64,000 nt of DNA from NCBI RefSeq assembly GCF_000237925.1, contig NC_031495.1, positions 33,922,062 through 33,986,061 on the forward strand. The letters run 5' to 3'. The position numbers were made by a program, and so were the translations under genes. Under the pieces are notes generated by a model, which had not been told where the DNA came from, made no database searches, and was given only the letters and a program-made list of their open reading frames with translations. Of this stretch, positions 22,626 through 34,500 are shown one piece after another (the first letter of the stretch is position 1; each line of letters starts with the position of its first letter). Source of the DNA: Schistosoma mansoni (lineage: Eukaryota > Platyhelminthes > Trematoda > Strigeidida > Schistosomatidae).

Positions 22626-24111
22626 TCATGTCCTAGTTCTTGAGACTATAAACGATTGGGTTGGTTAATTAATGAGTTGGACAATGACTTATTGGTGATA
22701 TTGAATAAGCAACATGCAAGATCGTGAATTTATTGAAGTTCTTTCCATGTAACAATGCATTCCAAATGAATTAATGAATGAAAAATACACTTAATCCCAT
22801 ATCTGCATATCCTTGGTTAGATTTCGTGTAAAGTAATAAATACTTACTGCTGTGAAAGTAAAAACTGAAGTTAACCAGTTTTCCAATAATTTTCAGCTGA
22901 TATTCACTCCTGATCAAAATCATCTTAATAAAACAGCTAAAAGCAATAAAACATCTCAAGTCACACATTGGTAAACATTGCATACTAATTTACGCTGTTA
23001 ACAGAATAAGATTTATGGCAGTTCACCGATTGTAAATATTGTTAAATGTGAACACTAGCGATACAGTATTTATCAGTTTTGTTGTTTCATAAAACGATAG
23101 TTATTTTTCTTTTTTATAATAATAACATCATAGTGCCAATGAAAAATGATTTAGTCTTCTGTAAATTATATTGTGTTAATAAAGTTCCATAGAGTTTTGG
23201 AATACAATTATGATGTTGTTGGCAGTTATAAGCAATATGATGCGATGAATTCTAACAATCCCATAGCTTCATGACTATGTTGATCAAATAGAAATCTAAT
23301 TGTTTATATGGGGCAATAGTTCAAAATCTTAATTGTTTTTATATCTTATATGATAATTTATATAGTTTAACTGTATGACTTGAAAGGAAGTTGGATACAC
23401 TATTGATATGTTCGGTTTTAACAAAATAAATCGATCGCCTGCTATTTAGATCATTTTCATAGAGTTAATTCCAATCTTTTAGTGTTTTTCATGTTTTATG
23501 GCTTATTTTGAACAAGTTCCATCGTAAACATGTTCAAAAGTTATGAATGATATTTTTTAAAAGGCTATATATATTTCGTCATAACATCCAGCCATTGATA
23601 AGCTTACTTCCACTCAGGATGAAATATGTTGCTGGGAGATTGATGCAAACATAAGCGCATTTAAGTAACAATCTGTAAGAGTAAATGGCGAAATAAAACG
23701 TAGGCTAATAACTCAGTGGGGCCACAGTATGCATTAAATTTACAAATAAAAAAAATCAATAACAATGAGTAATGTACGTGAGTCAGTTGAAGATAGTTGT
23801 GAGACAAAAACGGAACATATTTTGACACAGGAAGAGAGATTTCAAATCAGTTCCAATGGCTTGAGAACGTTAGCTTCTTTTAAAAGCCATACTTGGATTT
23901 CACATAGTTATGCCATTGTTACCTTGTTCTATGAATCTCATTATTATTTATTACAGTTTTCTTTGACATAGCCATAGAGTTACGATTTATCCATTTGAAC
24001 TAATTAGTTAACTGGTGAATAGTTAAACAATTTTTATTACTTTAAGAGATTTTCACTTAGATCTAAAAACAAAATAATCCAAAAAGAAATCTATATTCTG
24101 TAGTATTAGTG
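22626..24111. other. AT-rich intergenic DNA
   Basis: No supported feature. Confidence 0.4.
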
Positions 24112-24305
24112 TGGTGTGGATTGCTTAAATCCACATAAGGAGCATATGAAGATGGTCGGGCAGAGAATGCGTTTCACTAGAAGATCGGTAAGGAAAGAAC
24201 GGAAACGAAATACAATTGGTATGAAAATGCATGAACAATAATAATCGGAGACTATGGACTGATATATGTAGAAGGAATGGTCAAAATTGAGACTATTATC
24301 GTTGT
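24112..24305 (-). repeat. Unclassified dispersed repeat R3, copy 3
   Basis: Reverse complement of the 3400-3597 type, close to copy 1 in the GTTTCGTTTCCGTTCT region and the GGTGTGG end. Confidence 0.65.
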
Positions 24306-24523
24306 TCAAAAAAATGTAGAGTTCTTTTTATAATCAAACTGTAAACCCGATTTTACTCAAATTTTTACTGTTGTCACGTTATATAACCGAAAAGAAAAAA
24401 AAATCCAAGAAAATGTCAAGACATGTCAATATTGGATAATAGAAAGTAGTTGAATTGTCAACATTTATTTCCATATACATATACTTTCCACATGACTTGA
24501 ACATTCACAGTGAAAACATGTGA

Positions 24524-24592
24524 AGCTTCAATTGACTCACACTTTCAACTATGAAAATACTAAATCTTCACAAAACCCCTTCTGATGAGAAA
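24524..24592 (+). mobile_element. Family 1 terminal segment only
   Basis: AGCTTCAATTGACTCACAC.. to AACCCCTTCTGAT: just the roughly 70-bp terminal direct-repeat unit of family 1 with no tRNA part or ribozyme, i.e. a solo terminal repeat. Confidence 0.7.
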
Positions 24593-24781
24593 ACATGTGA
24601 TCTTGACAAGTGTACTAAAATGGATATATACTCATGAATACTTATGAATAAAATAACTATGATTAATTAATTAACTCAAAGAAATTAGTTCTATAGGGAC
24701 TAATAAATTAGATTTTCCTTTCCTGTATCGTTTTTTTTATCAGACGCATAAATACGGAATACTTAAAAAAAAATTTTGGAA

Positions 24782-25012
24782 TATAAGCAAAGATGGATAG
24801 TGGCTAGCTGTGGAATTCAGGACGCGCGTTTCGTCCTATCTGAGACTCGTCAGCTAGATGTACCTGCATCTCAGAGTTGATGCTTATGAATTAAGGCTAT
24901 ATCGAGGCAATACACACAGTATACACATATGCCAATAAGAGACTGATCAATTGCAGTCCTAAATAACAATGGGAAGATACAGGTAAACAACACCAAGTGA
25001 AGATAAATGATT
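24782..25012 (-). mobile_element. Family 2 SINE, inverted chimera
   Basis: Minus-strand hammerhead and linker (24786-24893) are followed, after GAGTTGATGCTTA, by the plus-strand (inverted) tail ending CACCAAGTGAAG. The tRNA-like head is missing, replaced by the inverted tail. Confidence 0.78.
24811..24861 (-). ncRNA. Family 2 hammerhead ribozyme, core intact
   Basis: CTGACGA, stem II GTCT/GGAC (one wobble), GAAA, palindromic CGCGCG stem III, GTC. Helix I has one mismatch (CTAG opposite CTGA). Confidence 0.75.
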
Positions 25013-25830
25013 GTATAGTTTAGAAAATAAACTCGATTAGATTATTTTATGATCTACCAGGTATATTTTAATAAAGTATTTTGGTTTAGGAGTCAATTTA
25101 TCTTAGGTGAACTTATTGTCAACAATAACTTATTCCACTGAAAAGATGGCAACAAGGATGGTAACAATAATAATAATAATAATATAATAAACAAGAACGA
25201 TTTTAAATCCATCAATTATATAATTATATAAATGAACTGAATTTAAACAATTCATTTATATTTTCATAACATTATTATTATTGCTTAAAAACAATCAACT
25301 TTTCTATATAAAACCTTGATAATATCCATGACAAATATCATGAAATTAGAAGATCAAATGAATTAGCTAAATGATTTCGTTTGCTATTTTGAAGATCGAG
25401 TTTTTTTATTAATCAGAATAAGGGGGGGATAATTTTTTTCTTTAAAAAAACTACCATACTTCCAATGAGTTGTAAATGACTTTCAAAATTATCTTTTTAA
25501 TGAATCGCGGTATCATGTGCTCAGTCCAATGATACATTCCTCTCCCCCCCAAAAAAAAGAAAAAAAGTAGAAAAGAGATTAAGCTGTGACTAGTAACTAT
25601 ATGTAAACTTGGGTTCTTATTCTCAAATAATAAGAATAATGTTAGTTAATTAATGGTCTAGTAGGTTTTTCTTCTATCATTCTCAATGATCGATAAATTT
25701 ATAAACTAAGTTGTGATTAAATGAAAAAAAACATTTTTTATCTACCTATCTGATGAAAATATTGTGTATAAGAAAATTATTAAGCGTAAAGCCAATAGAG
25801 TAATAAAATCTTAGTCCGACCTTTATGTGA
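25013..25830. other. AT-rich intergenic DNA
   Basis: Short (AAT)n run at about 25166-25186 and several homopolymer A/C runs. No gene. Confidence 0.4.
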
Positions 25831-25842
25831 TTTAGGGCATTA

Positions 25843-26150
25843 CTTACTTACTTACGCCTGTTACTCTCAACAGAGCATAGGCCGCCGACCAGCATTCTCC
25901 GACTCACTCTGTCCTGGGCCTTCCTTTCTAGTTCGATCCAATTTTTGTTCATTCTTCTCATGTCTGTCTCCATTTCTCGGTGTAGTGTGTTCTTTGGTCT
26001 TCCTCTCCTCCTCTGACCTTCAGGATTCTGAATCAGAGCTTGCCTTGTTACTCAGTTGGGTGATTTCCTCAATGTGTGTCCTATCGACTTTCAGCGCTTC
26101 TTCCTGATTTGTTCCTCCGCTAAAATCTGGTTTGTTCTCTCCCACAGTAA
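25843..26150 (-). mobile_element. RTE-like LINE 3' end with target-site duplication
   Basis: Same 3' end as at 16772, with an ACTTACTTACTTACGCCTG tail. It is flanked by TTTAGG(G/A)CATTA at 25831-25842 and 26151-26162, a 12-bp duplication with one difference. Confidence 0.88.
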
Positions 26151-26162
26151 TTTAGGACATTA

Positions 26163-26689
26163 AGTGACATTATATATCCGAATGTGGAAAACTCTTACAT
26201 GTAATTAAAAAAACAAACCTATAACATGTATTAAATAACAAGAAATTAATCTCATTAAAATAATGTACATTCTTGCTAAAGTAAATTTCTATAAGCATAC
26301 AAAGAACCTTAAGGATAATTATAAATTCAACTACAAGAATATCAATTTTATTCTTGAATAAAAACAGGAGTACAAAATACGTTCTTATTAGGAAATAATC
26401 AAACAAAAAGTGAAATAAACTGAGCACTTGTTTCAGTATTATGATTAGTTTCCGACTTTATTGTAGATTTACTGACAACTTTTACTCACGATATGGAAAT
26501 TGAGAATAACATAGATTATTGTCCGTGGAATAATTCAATTGGAAAACTCGGCAAAGTAAACATCAGTCATGGCCTAACTACCATGTTGATGATGCCTGTA
26601 AACTCGGTGCCAAATGATAAAAATGTGTTCTTATAGTAAAATATGTATCATTGAGTTTATTTTATTTTTCATTGTTGCCAACGGTGAAA
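26163..26689. other. AT-rich intergenic DNA
   Basis: An AT-rich minus-strand ORF (26170-26427) encodes mostly F, L, I, Y and K and looks like chance. Confidence 0.4.
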
Positions 26690-26830
26690 TTTAGGATCCG
26701 TTTCTCACCCTCTTTTAGAGTCATTCGCTCGATTTACCTGAATCTCAGTGTTGATGTTCATACTGCGACTCAAATCCATTTAGAATCGCTTCAAAGGCAA
26801 AACATTGTTCACTAAACTAAGTTCAAACAT
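26690..26830 (-). mobile_element. Old family 2 SINE fragment
   Basis: Diverged TTACCTGAATCTCAG..GTTGATGTTCA and GGATCCGTTTCTCACC traces of the hammerhead and linker. The ribozyme core is lost. Confidence 0.6.
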
Positions 26831-26875
26831 CCACTAATCTGTTCAGTGAATATTGTATTTAGTATTGTCCACCAG

Positions 26876-27240
26876 GGTGTTTGGTACCTGAGTGGTTGCG
26901 CCACAGCATTGGGCTGAGCTGTTCGGATTGTAACGTTGAAGCCCTTTTAGTGTCTGGTTCTCCTATAGGGCGGGATTGAGCTGCACTGCTTGGGCTAAGC
27001 CTGGGCAGTGTCTGGCTCTCCTGTTAAACGGGATTGAGCTGTACTGTTTGGGTTGCCGCGTGAAAGTCTGGATGGTGTCTGGTTCACCTGAAAACCAGTG
27101 CAAGATTACCCTGGCCCATAAGGGTATGTTATATAACTGAATTGTTACTAAGGGTTGTCTTCTGGATGGAAGTACATCAATCTGAAACGTGCGAAAATAC
27201 TACAGAATATGTATCCTGGATTCTACTACTTGTCATAATC
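26876..27240 (+). mobile_element. Other tRNA-like repeat with internal tandem block and hammerhead relic
   Basis: Starts like a tRNA-derived SINE (GGTACCTGAGTGGTTGCGCC). It then has about three imperfect copies of a roughly 57-bp block (GTGTCTGGTTCTCCT..GGGATTGAGCTG..). It ends with GTACATCAATCTGAAACG..CCTGGATTCTACT, which resembles a decayed family 2 hammerhead (27170-27228). Confidence 0.55.
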
Positions 27241-27629
27241 TAAAATACAATACAGTTTTGCCAACAAGTATAAGCAAACAGAAATCCACAACATGTTTAC
27301 ATCTACTTTCAAACTTATCAGCAATGAACAATCACCTTTTTACGAATAAGAATTTAAGTCACTGGATCATTATAGAAATACAAATAGCATTATCTTTTAA
27401 TTACATTTTGATAATACCCTATCAGAGTATAACTAATCACTAACAGTAAAAATAATATTTAAAATGATCGAAATAAACGACAACAATCTAGTTTAAACAA
27501 AATGTTCTTTCTTCATTAATTTAAACAAATATGACCCATATTACAGAGAACGAAGAACGAAAAAAAGATCATCAAGAGATTGTCTTACTGTATTTGTGTC
27601 TTAATTCTAGTAAAACCACTTATGATGGC

Positions 27630-27660
<31 letters not shown>

Positions 27661-28177
27661 TGAATAATAGTAATTAATACTTGATATGAAAGATAGTGAT
27701 AGAATTAGACAATGAATTATCCATATTTAACATACATTTCGATTTTAACATTACATCTTATATTCATTGGTTAATTTACACAGCAACAACAACAAATAAT
27801 TGATCGAATTTAAGTGTATCTACAAGTAACAATAATAATCAAAATAATAATAATATTCAGTTTCTGATTCATGACAAAACAAAAATCGTTATCAACCCTA
27901 TTCTCGTTTCAAAAACAAAACTTGATTGTATCACACATTATATCATAATATTGAACGATTTGCTTTTAAGTACATATATTTAAGTTTTAGGATTATACTG
28001 TTGCTATGCTACCAATGCAAAAAAAAATCAATAGTAATATATTTTAATGATTAAGGTGAAGATCGATTTATTACAACAAATTGACAGAATGTTCTAAAAT
28101 GAAAGTAACTTACTATTATTATAATTGTTACTGACACACATATAAGACACTTAATAAATAAGTAAATTAATAGTTGG
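27241..28177. other. AT-rich DNA with (AAT)n
   Basis: (AAT)n at about 27629-27660. No gene supported. Confidence 0.45.
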
Positions 28178-28700
28178 ATTTATGAGTCAATTGAAGGGAG
28201 ATCATCATGGAAAACCTGGAAGCACTGGATGGTTGTTTTGTCCTCATGAATTTAACTATTAAATTACTACAATCTCCACAAAAACCTCAATCTGATAATG
28301 ATCATCATGTGATCGCTAGTGACTGGCTTCAAGAGACATTTCCTGGAGTTCCAGTGAGAAGCCGTGACCAGTGAAGTTCAGCCGAGTCTGTTGTGAGATA
28401 GGAACTCATTGGAGACAATGGTAGACGGTGACGTAATTTCGTGGATTGATTGAAGTTGGACACAAACACCATTAGATGCTTTCTCAGTGGTCTAGAGGTT
28501 AAGCGTTCGCGCACGAGACCGACGGGTTCTGGGTTCGAATCTCGAGGGCAGGATCGTGGGTACGCATTGTTGGGGAGTAACACACTGCGATGAAACGATC
28601 GTCCAGTGCTACCAGGTTTTCCACGGTGGTTCAGCTTCAATGGACTAATGAAATCAACTATTAAGTTACTATGATCTCCACAAAACCCCTTTCTGAAAAT
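28178..28700 (+). mobile_element. Family 1 SINE, subfamily with inverted start
   Basis: 28178-28236 is the antisense terminal segment including the hammerhead 3' half. It joins at GTCC/TCATGAATTTAAC to the sense terminal segment, body, A box (28481-28503), B box GGGTTCGAATC (28531-28541), a decayed hammerhead and the terminal segment. The same junction occurs in reverse at 30400-30425. Confidence 0.8.
28564..28611 (+). ncRNA. Decayed family 1 hammerhead
   Basis: GAAA and GTC with helix I CAGTGC remain, but the core reads TTGGGGA rather than CTGAGGA. Confidence 0.6.
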
Positions 28701-29999
28701 AAATAAATATGTAAGATGATGGGATATGATAAGTATTAACAGTGATTGATGTTATAATGTCTAATTCTTAATGATGAAGCCAATGTAATCACTGGTCTAA
28801 GTGATTCGACATCATAGTGTACTTTGATTTTAGGTTGATAGAGGCAGTTGGAAGATAGCTAACATACATTCTACTATTAGTTATTTCAGGAAATTTCTTC
28901 TGATCATGGATTAAATTTACACTGATTATTGTACTGATGTTCAGTCAGATTGACTTGAAACTTACAGTCACTTGTTTTGATTTTGACTAACAGATAAACT
29001 TGTCCTTACTTTGAATCATGAAGTAGAAACGAGTAAAAGTAACTAAGGTTAGGAAAATAAATGTCTGATTTATAGATGAAATAAGATTAGCTGATATGTC
29101 AATTTCCATGTTAGATTCTATATAATAATGAAAGTTACATTAATTGTTCTGTATGCATTACAATGGTAAGAATTCATAGTTTCATAACTGCTCTTTTCTC
29201 AGATACTTTATCCCTACTTCGCCTAAGCAGTTCATGCAAAGTTTGCATACAAGTTCTTTTATTAACCAACTAAGCAGGATAGGATGTGTTAACACATGAC
29301 ATAAGAAAGTGTATTACATTACCAGTGAACTCACATCACAATAGATAGGTAAACTGGTATATATCAGACTGCCGATGAATGAATTCTCTACATATAAATA
29401 CAAAGGAGAAATCGGTCATACATCCGGTTTAATTTAAAGACTTTAACATAAGCTGGCATAAAATATTCTTATCTTTGAATTCAAGGCATTAGTAAGATCT
29501 TTTGAAGAGATTAAATGATTACTTTTAGCGACACTTTCTGCTTAAGAATTCTGGTCAATAAATCCTATTGGTATTCATTTCCGTTCAGTACTCTTTGATG
29601 ATTATCTAATTCACTTTTAGACATATTCTTTACAAAAATTTCCTTTCTACTTAAGGAAATTGACTGAGGTAAACTTATTCTTTATTGAAGTGAATTCAAC
29701 TTTGAAAGTTGAAAAACTATCCATCCCATATAGTAACTAAATTGTAGTTGATTAAGAAAAGTGACCAGGAAATGTTTCTCTTTGTCTCAGTATATGGTTG
29801 TTTAACTAAAATAATTATTAAACTGGATAACAATTTCGTCCCTTATCAAAGTTAGGCATCCTTTCATTATTGAAAAACTTTAAATCCATTCAGTTTCTAA
29901 TATATTCAAGTGTTAAGAAAACTTATTAATTAGTTAATAATCATCTGAATAAGCCTCAATAAAATGATAGTCATTAACCAGGATATTTTGTATTGTCAT
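28701..29999. other. Intergenic DNA between two inverted family 1 copies
   Basis: No supported gene or repeat. Confidence 0.4.
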
Positions 30000-30527
30000 A
30001 GTTGAAATCATGAGCCAATTGAAGCTAGACCACCAAGGAAAACGTGTAAGCACTGGACGGCCATTTCATCCTATTGTGGAACTCCTCAGCAGTGCGCATA
30101 CACGATCTCGCCTCGTGAGATCCGAACCGAGGACCTATCAGTCTCGCTCCAGAGCACTTAGCCGACAGACCACTGAGCCGGTATCCGATGGTGTTAAAGT
30201 ATAACTTCAACCAATCCACGAAAGTTGAGCAACCGTTCACCAATTGTCTTCAGTGAGTTCCTGCCCCACAGCAGACGTGGCTGAACTCCACTGGTCACGG
30301 CTTCTCAATGGAACTCCAGGAAATGTCTTTTGAAGCCAGTCACTAGCGATCACATGATGATCATTATCAGATTGAGGTTTTGTGGAGATCGTAGTAATTC
30401 AATAGTTAAATTCATGAGGACGAAATGGCCGTCCAATGCTTCCAGGTCTTCCTTAGTGGTCTAGCTTCAATTGACTCATGATTTCAACTATGAAAATACT
30501 GAAATCTCCACAAAACCCTTTCTGATT
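30000..30527 (-). mobile_element. Family 1 SINE, inverted partner of 28178-28700
   Basis: Reverse-oriented homologue sharing the GTCC/TCATGAATTTAAC junction and body variants (CAATCTGATAATGATCATCATG). In minus orientation it starts with antisense terminal DNA carrying the GAC-GAAA-cleavage half of a hammerhead (30413-30450 on plus), then body, tRNA-like part and an intact hammerhead at 30050. Confidence 0.8.
30048..30097 (-). ncRNA. Family 1 hammerhead ribozyme, core intact
   Basis: Minus strand: helix I GCACTG/CAGTGC perfect, CTGAGGA, stem II TTCC/GGA, GAAA, GTC. Confidence 0.78.
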
Positions 30528-31069
30528 AAATTATTCTGTTTTTGATATCTATCATATGAATAATTACATTTTACCTTCATGTTTCCACTCACCGTTGGAT
30601 TATTATATAACTTCCTTTCAATATCAGATCTTTGTAAATAATTTACAACACTGATATCACTTCAAGCTTTTTAATTACTTAACACCATTCTATTTTAACA
30701 CAGATTACTACTTTTGTCAAATAAGTTAATTATAAATATGATTGTACAGTTTAAGTAAATCGAAGCATTGGAATGATTTTCTTCACCAATTTTTTTCTTT
30801 TATTCTTCTTCAGTGAAACAATGGTAATGTTTTTCCAGCATTTGAAAGAAAAAAAGATTATTTCACGGCGGTTAATATTTTATTATGATTTGATAATGTC
30901 TCCTATTAGATCTATGTCAAGTTTCAATTTTTTTAAAATGGAATTTATAAAAGATATATGAGTCATTGACAAAATAAAACCTGTATTCTAATGTAAATTT
31001 ATGAATTATTTGATAATTCAATATAATTATTACCAAATGAAAATAACCCATTTGATCAATTCTCTATAT
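30528..31069. other. AT-rich intergenic DNA
   Basis: An AT-rich ORF at 30773-30961 is not convincing. Confidence 0.4.
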
Positions 31070-31220
31070 ATACTTACTTACGTTGTTACCCCTCATGGAG
31101 GAGGTCTTCTAGAGTTACTACCGGTCCCAAGCCTGGGTAAAGGAAGAGGGTTGGGCATAGGGTTAACGACCCCATCCCGTAAAAAACTAACTCACAAAAA
31201 AACGCTAACGGAAAAAATTC
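31070..31220 (+). mobile_element. RTE-like LINE 5' segment
   Basis: The plus strand reads GLGIGLTTPSRKKLTHKKTL, which I recognise as the segment just upstream of the endonuclease in schistosome RTE-type elements. The endonuclease itself is absent. It lies head to head with a minus-strand RTE 3' end that begins about 13 bp further on. Confidence 0.6.
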
Positions 31221-31232
31221 TTTATATATAAC

Positions 31233-31550
31233 TTACTTACTTACTTACGCCTGTTACTCCCAATGGAGCACAGACCGCCGACCAGCATTCTACAACCCAC
31301 TCTGTCCTGCGCCTTCCTTTCTAGTTCGATCCAATTTTTGTTCATTCTTCTCATGTCTGTCTCCGTTTCTCGGCGTAATGTATTCCTTGGTCTTCCTTTC
31401 CTCCTTTGGCCTTCAGGATTTCATGTGAGGGCTTGGCATGTGACGCAGTTGGGTGATTTCCTCAAAGTGTGTCCTTTCCACTTCCAGCGCTTCTTCCTGA
31501 TTTCTTCCTCCGCTGGATGGAATCTGGTTTGTTTTTTCCCACAGTAGCTT
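31233..31550 (-). mobile_element. RTE-like LINE 3' end
   Basis: Same 3' end as at 16772 and 25843, with an ACTTACTTACTTACTTACGCC tail. The duplication is not clear here because of AT-rich flanks. Confidence 0.82.
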
Positions 31551-34500
31551 GTTGCTGATAGTTTCATATATACCGTGATGTTATTAAAAAAAAGATAGAT
31601 CCACTAAATATGTAAAAAAGGTACCTAACCATTATCATTGATCGAAATTATTTCTAGGTTATTTTAGGATTGATTTTGTTGAATTTCCTTAACAGTTGTC
31701 AATATAATGTCATAATGTCAACTCAGTTGTTTTAATGATAATTATATGGAACAATAATCAGATATTCTGTTTAAATTTCGTTAGTCACCAACGTTTTTTT
31801 TTAAAAAAAAATGTTGTAGCATGAAGAATTTTATTCGTCAAGACAATTGAAACCTTGAATTATTACTAAATGTAAAGTTGAGGTTTTTTTGATTTGATTA
31901 AGTCAATCGATATTTCCGTATCTTTCCAAATGGTAACAATAGACATTTTGTCTTTTATCTAACAGATAACTGGTTATATCTTGTTATGGAGAATAATGTT
32001 GTTTTTTCTGATAATATGATAGTTGAGGTAGCTGGTTCATATTACTTGTGTAACAATGTTTAATGTACTAATCAATAATTCTTCTTTATGAGCAACAAAA
32101 GGTTTCTCTTACTTGGTTGATGTACAATCGGTTTACTTCTAACAGGTATATTAAAGTCGCTCTTGATATTATCAGTCGTTTTAACATCATTATTACAGAA
32201 ATCCAGATTTTGCTTTTCTGGTTTTCTATTAAATAATCCTGATTGGTTTTGCAGAGAAGAAACTGTTATGGTTATCAGTTCTTATTATAGAATCTAAGGG
32301 AGCATTAATTTTCGATAGGTACTTCTTCTGGTTCCTTTAATTCACCGTTATTTGTACGACCAGGCCAGTTCAATTATACTCTGAGGAATAATAAGTGATT
32401 TACGTTCCGTTTCATACTTACTAAAGCATAAATTCAGGAATCCCAGATTAAACTGTTGTTTGAATGATCCTACCTAGAATTTTCCTAACAAAGCATCTGG
32501 AAAGTGAAATTCCTAGCCGTTCCTCAATTCTAGCCTGAATTTTGTTGGTATATAATGCTTAACGGACCCAAGAATAATAATACAATCGCAGCTTCATTAA
32601 CCATAGATAATGAGAGCACTACTCATGAACCTTATGTAGAAATGAGACCACTCGATCACCAACTAAAGTACGGTATGCTTAAATTTAATTACGAAGTAGT
32701 CTACTAACAAAAACTCTTATGGCTAGCCTATTGCTCTTTCTCCTATAGATTCTTTACTAAATCTGAATTAAATGCTAAAGTTGAATCACTGATCGAATTA
32801 CCCGAAATAGTATCGTTTACCTTTTACACATAATGTTTACGGTTTTCTTGAAATAAGCGTTTGTAAGGAGTGAAATAATGTTGAATGTAGGAACTGTATT
32901 TGATATAATCTCAGAGATTAAAATAACGTCCAAATAAATCATTCAACCCGTCTCTCCAATCTAGTTAACACTGATTGTCGAAGTAATAAAAAAACTAATA
33001 TATAAAATGGGCTGTAGCTATTTCGAGTGAATATAAGATTTTAGTTAGCTTTTAGAAGTTGTAATAGTACGAATTTTCAGATATTCAGTGTTTTTTCTAG
33101 CTATGTACCATGTTTCCAAAGTATTTGTATCTTATTCAGAAAAACTTGTTTTAACCCTAAAGTATTCAAATCACGGTGCATTTGAACAGGACAAAAATAA
33201 TATCACATATCCATGTCTATATAATTTATCACACCACTTTGTTCTCGATCGATCAGGCAGGATTTACTGAAAAAAACTCAAAATAAATCACATGGAACTA
33301 TGCTAAAAGTTGTAATTATGGGAACTGTAATTCTCCGTTGTCATAGATCATTTTACCTCATGGTCAAGGAAGCAATATCCATGAAATTATCAGTTAGGAG
33401 GAGATCCTATACTAAGCTGTGATTATTAAGTAACGACACTTCCAAAATCCAACCATCATCTACAACTTGCTTGTCTATGCCAAGAACGAAATAATAATGT
33501 TTACACTGTTTGTAATAATAGCTGTTTAGGGTTATTATTAACATTTGTTTTCTTAATGTAATATGAAATCATATTAACATTCCCTATAATATGAGACTTA
33601 TAAGGCTTAAAAGTACAAATCATTACATACCTGTTTGGACCAACTAAATTCTTGAAAAGAATAATTAAACTTAGAAATTTATCTTACGGGGTTTGTTTTA
33701 GGTCATAAAGAGATACTTTTAGAGAATTTTAACGAACATAAAGTCTAGTTTCTTTTTTTATCTCCCATCAGGTATTTTACTTTGAAGGGAATAGTTTAGA
33801 TTTCCAGAGAAGTGTAAGATCAGTCCGAGGTGCAAACTATAAGAATCGATTGTATGATATATAAGTGTTTTGAGATTCAATAAAGGTTTCTCGATCTAAC
33901 TTACCGTAATGATATAGTGGTTCCATTGAGCTCTTCTAGTGAAAAGATGAATTGAATGAAACCATGTACTCATTTTATTTATTTCAACGATACCAAGTTA
34001 CGATCGAGCATATAAGCGTAATTAAGAAGTTGACTTATTTACAAACAATTACACTTGTTTTTCATAGACATGGTGATAAAGATTGTTTTATTGAAGTCGT
34101 ATTACAAACCAGTGAAACTAACTTGTACAGAGTTATAGTGGACAAAATATTTATCACAACGTCACGTATAACAGTGGAATGGAAAGTGTAAAGATAATTA
34201 AACTTGGCCAAAAACGATCGCTTTCCTTAAAGTCAAGTACAAAATATCTTTATCTAACTTTAAAAGAATACTAATATGCAGTAATTTCAAAAATTATGCA
34301 CTACGACATTTACATGATCAGCTGATTTTAAAGTGAACAAGGAAGGAACTTAGTTGCAAACAAGGTTACCTCAAGTGCTGTTAAATATATGAGGGCGAAT
34401 GTCACTTCCTGGCTGCTCACACAGTGAAAAAGTACTTCATCCCGGAGGATTTGAAAAAAAAAGCCAGTTCAGTAGTAGTGTCGGACACATTAGAGCTTCC

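Noticed and set aside
26170-26427. Hydrophobic 85-codon ORF resembling a membrane protein
   Set aside because: Composition is what AT-rich DNA gives (F, L, I, Y, K); no domain, no splice context.
33952-34191. 79-codon ORF
   Set aside because: No recognisable motif or splice sites with phase; could be chance.
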